Shown: piece after piece, positions 62,406 through 64,000 of the stretch | Layout of the letters: every line of letters begins with the position of its first letter | Numbering within the stretch: position 1 is the stretch's first letter | Assembly: GCF_048265165.1 (NCBI RefSeq) | Contig: NZ_JBLXCD010000001.1 | Location: forward strand, 310,001-374,000 | Direction: 5' to 3' | DNA length: 64,000 bases | From: Oceanospirillum sp048265165 | GTDB lineage: Bacteria > Pseudomonadota > Gammaproteobacteria > Pseudomonadales > Halomonadaceae | Notes under the pieces: model-generated | Databases searched by the model: none | Seen by the model: the letters and a program-made list of their open reading frames with translations, nothing else | Told to the model about the DNA's origin: nothing | Program-made: the position numbers and the translations under genes

Positions 62406-63157
62406 GCGGCTTCACTCCCCATGTAGGCTTCACGCACCTGAGGGTTTCGGGAAACTTCGTCATAAGGGCCCTCTGTCAGCACAGCACCGCGCTGCAAAAC
62501 AGTAATACGATCAGACAGACTTGATACAACATGCAGATTGTGTTCAACCATCAGGATGGTACGACCAACAGATACTTTCTTGATCAAAGCCATGACACGC
62601 TCAACATCTTCATGGCCCATCCCCTGCGTTGGTTCATCCAGCAACATAAGCTCAGGCTCCAGTGCCAGAGTCGTTGCCAGCTCCAGGGCACGTTTACGCC
62701 CATAAGGCATCTCAACCGTAATGGTGTCAGCCCATTGTGCCAGATCAACCTCCTCAAGCAGCGCCATGGCGCGATCATTCAGCACATCCAGAGAACGTTC
62801 AGACTTCCAGAAATGAAATGACGTGCCTAATTTACGCTGAAGCGCGATACGGACATTATCCAACACAGACAGATGGGGAAATACTGCAGAGATCTGAAAG
62901 GAGCGAACCATACCCATTTTAGCGATATCTGTTGGGGACTGATGGGTAATGTCCGTACCATTAAAAAGAATCTTGCCACGGGTTGGCGTCAGAAACTTCG
63001 TCAAAAGGTTAAAGCAGGTGGTCTTACCTGCACCATTAGGTCCGATCAGAGCATGAATATGACCGCGTTGCACCTGAAGATTAACATCATCAACAGCGGT
63101 AAAACCTTTAAACTCTTTGATCAAGCCCTGGGTTTCCAGTACAAAATCTTGGCTCAT
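62402..63157 (-). CDS. livG: LivG-type ABC ATPase
   Basis: The 251-residue ATPase subunit has Walker A 'GPNGAGKTTCFNLLT', a LivG-type signature 'MPYGRKRALELATTLA' and Walker B 'LMLLDEPTQGMGHED', with C-terminal 'GSEAA'. It drives transport with LivF. The open frame begins with TTG at 63187, but the ATG at 63157 has GAGG eight bases upstream and gives the expected N-terminus 'MSQDFVLETQGLIKEF', so it is used. It is the first gene of the operon, with a palindromic operator candidate about 190 bases upstream. Confidence 0.92.
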   Translation of the reverse strand: MSQDFVLETQGLIKEFKGFTAVDDVNLQVQRGHIHALIGPNGAGKTTCFNLLTKFLTPTRGKILFNGTDITHQSPTDIAKMGMVRSFQISAVFPHLSVLDNVRIALQRKLGTSFHFWKSERSLDVLNDRAMALLEEVDLAQWADTITVEMPYGRKRALELATTLALEPELMLLDEPTQGMGHEDVERVMALIKKVSVGRTILMVEHNLHVVSSLSDRITVLQRGAVLTEGPYDEVSRNPQVREAYMGSEAA

Positions 63158-63345
63158 TCCAAAGTCCTCGTAGCCGAAATGTGACAAATCTATTGCTGTA
63201 TAACAGCAGTATCAGACACACTCCGTAAATTGTATTGTTCTTGTTTTATGCTGACCTGAACGCTTACCGACACTTTTATTTTTGTTGGCTGGGATTTTTC
63301 ATTCCCACCTGTCGGCCAGATCAACTGAAGGCCTAATAAGTAACC

Positions 63346-63361
63346 TTTACGTAAACGTAAC
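63346..63361. promoter_or_regulatory. TTTACGT palindrome, LiuR-like operator candidate
   Basis: The site TTTACGTAAACGTAAC contains a perfect TTACGT/ACGTAA inverted repeat with two bases between. From memory this resembles operators of the MerR-family regulator LiuR, which controls branched-chain amino acid and acyl-CoA catabolism. It lies 189 bases before the livG start codon. Promoter elements around it are not clear. Confidence 0.45.
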
Positions 63362-63550
63362 ATATAGGGTTTGAAAAGCCCGTACAATCCCTTTTTTAAA
63401 CTATTAGACCAATGATTGAGACTGTTTGAAAAACGTGACTATTCACGGCTATTCGTCGCGAAAAACAGACTAGACAGTCACCTGAAAAACACTGAATACA
63501 CCCTTTAAAAACAGGTAGTTATAAAAACAGGTGCCGATAGATAAGAATCA

Positions 63551-63578
63551 CAGGCACTTTCATACTCAGAAAGCGCCT
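63551..63578 (-). terminator. Weak stem-loop after propionyl-CoA synthetase gene
   Basis: CAGGCGCTTTC pairs with GAAAGTGCCTG (minus strand, one G-U) around TGAGTAT, 27 bases after the stop. A U tract is poor (GTGATTCTT), so it is only a possible terminator. Confidence 0.4.
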
Positions 63579-63605
63579 GCAGTCTGTTGACGTTTGAAAA
63601 GGCCG

Positions 63606-64000
63606 CTACACAGCCTCTGGCGCCAGCCCCTCTGTTACCATTTTCTCGGTAATTTCAGGCAGAATCGATTCATCATCAATGGTAGAAGGCATCGCATAAG
63701 ACTCTCCATTGGCAATCTTGCGCAGAACCGCACGCAAAATCTTACCGGAACGGGTCTTAGGCAGACGGTCTACCACAAGCGCACGCTGGAAGCAGGCGAT
63801 GGCACCGATCTGCTCACGAATCATCGCCACTAGCTCTTTCTCCAGCTCTTCCTCGGTGATATCAACACCATCTTTCAGCAGGATAAGTCCCACGGGAACC
63901 TGACCCTTCAGAGACTCCTGAACACCGATCACAGCACACTCTGCTACAGCAGGATGTTTGGCAACCAACTCCTCCATTTCACCGGTCGAAAGACGGTGAC
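63606..64000 (-). CDS. prpE: Propionyl-CoA synthetase, C-terminal part (gene cut by window)
   Basis: The frame stays open through the right edge; the bases beyond the internal ATG at 63977 read 'HRLSTGEMEELVAKHPA', the C-terminal domain start typical of propionyl-CoA synthetase (acetyl-CoA synthetases read differently there). The catalytic lysine motif 'RLPKTRSGKILRAVLRKIA' follows, and the last residues are 'VTEGLAPEAV'. The enzyme activates propionate to propionyl-CoA with ATP. Only about 130 C-terminal residues are visible, so identity to PrpE rather than another short acyl-CoA synthetase is likely but not certain. It lies upstream of the ABC operon, on the same strand. Confidence 0.85.
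   Translation of the reverse strand, partial: HRLSTGEMEELVAKHPAVAECAVIGVQESLKGQVPVGLILLKDGVDITEEELEKELVAMIREQIGAIACFQRALVVDRLPKTRSGKILRAVLRKIANGESYAMPSTIDDESILPEITEKMVTEGLAPEAV

Larger units (their letters stand above)
63158..63605. other. Intergenic region between prpE and ABC operon
   Basis: This 448-base gap has no gene. It holds the promoter region of the ABC operon with the TTTACGT palindrome (63346-63361), a repeated AAAACAGGT (near 63510-63530), and a stem-loop (63551-63578, 11 pairs with one wobble) after the propionyl-CoA synthetase stop that may be its weak terminator. Confidence 0.55.

Noticed and set aside
60328..63157. Reading the ABC transporter as a urea transporter
   Set aside because: No urease or urea-regulator genes are adjacent, and the binding protein does not show clear UrtA features; the Leu/Ile/Val-type superfamily name is kept with ligand unknown.
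1..64000. tRNA, rRNA, CRISPR arrays, insertion sequences and phage genes
   Set aside because: I looked for cloverleaf-like segments, regularly spaced repeats, transposase or integrase motifs and found none.

Overview
The window is a 64 kb stretch of ordinary chromosome, most likely from a marine gammaproteobacterium of the Oceanospirillales (an Oceanospirillaceae-like organism). This placement is inferred from gene families (PpsA/PpsR pair, SbcCD, RNase II beside RraA, NudC, GhrA, DUF2947, DUF3010, HopJ family, DUF3015/DUF4105 pair, TsdBA) and from the moderate base composition; no rRNA or other marker gene is present to confirm it. I see no tRNA, rRNA, CRISPR array, insertion sequence, prophage or integrase. 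Genes are dense and lie mostly on the minus strand, with several convincing intrinsic terminators.

Layout. 0-4 kb: a catalytically degenerate GGDEF/EAL protein (cut by the window edge) followed by a membrane PAS/HisKA_2 sensor kinase. 4-6.6 kb: glycerate kinase plus a solute-binding-like protein, and a small orphan secreted protein. 6.7-10.9 kb: a two-gene RND efflux system. 11-18 kb: a lipoprotein of the cysteine-peptidase/TPR type, the SbcCD nuclease, a DUF2947 protein and a lipoprotein cytochrome c. 18.8-22.5 kb: a PAS-GGDEF-EAL phosphodiesterase in operon with an Aer-like chemoreceptor. 23-25 kb: a HopJ-family protein and a TsdBA-like thiosulfate dehydrogenase pair. 25-30.4 kb: parvulin, YkgJ, a B12-binding-type radical SAM protein, an SLC13 transporter and GhrA. 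30.6-36.4 kb: a complete tripartite RND system. 36.8-39.6 kb: RraA and RNase II, head to head. 39.9-45.6 kb: DUF2798, a coupled sodium/solute symporter and variant phosphoesterase, NudC, DUF3010, RidA and an alpha/beta hydrolase lipoprotein. 45.6-48.1 kb: the DUF4105/DUF3015 pair. 48.4-57.2 kb: PpsA/PpsR, a lytic transglycosylase, PpnP, PPK2, a MATE transporter and a CHASE-type diguanylate cyclase. 57.4-64 kb: a crotonase, a five-gene branched-chain-amino-acid-type ABC transporter and the end of propionyl-CoA synthetase.

How genes work together. Three proteins of c-di-GMP architecture lie here: one apparently dead on both domains, one probably only a phosphodiesterase, and one with an intact cyclase motif and inhibitory site. 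The phosphodiesterase is co-transcribed with a redox/oxygen chemoreceptor. PpsA and its bifunctional regulator PpsR are divergent. TsdB and TsdA form a periplasmic electron-transfer pair. The ABC transporter has a palindrome upstream that resembles operators of branched-chain/acyl-CoA catabolism regulators.

The least explained items are the symporter/phosphoesterase pair whose metal site is rewritten and cysteine-rich, the radical SAM protein with a CX4CX2C motif, the dead GGDEF/EAL protein beside a histidine kinase, the DUF4105/DUF3015 envelope pair, and an ABC ATPase with arginine at the Walker A lysine. Several start codons were moved from the longest open frame on ribosome-binding-site evidence; each case is explained in its entry.
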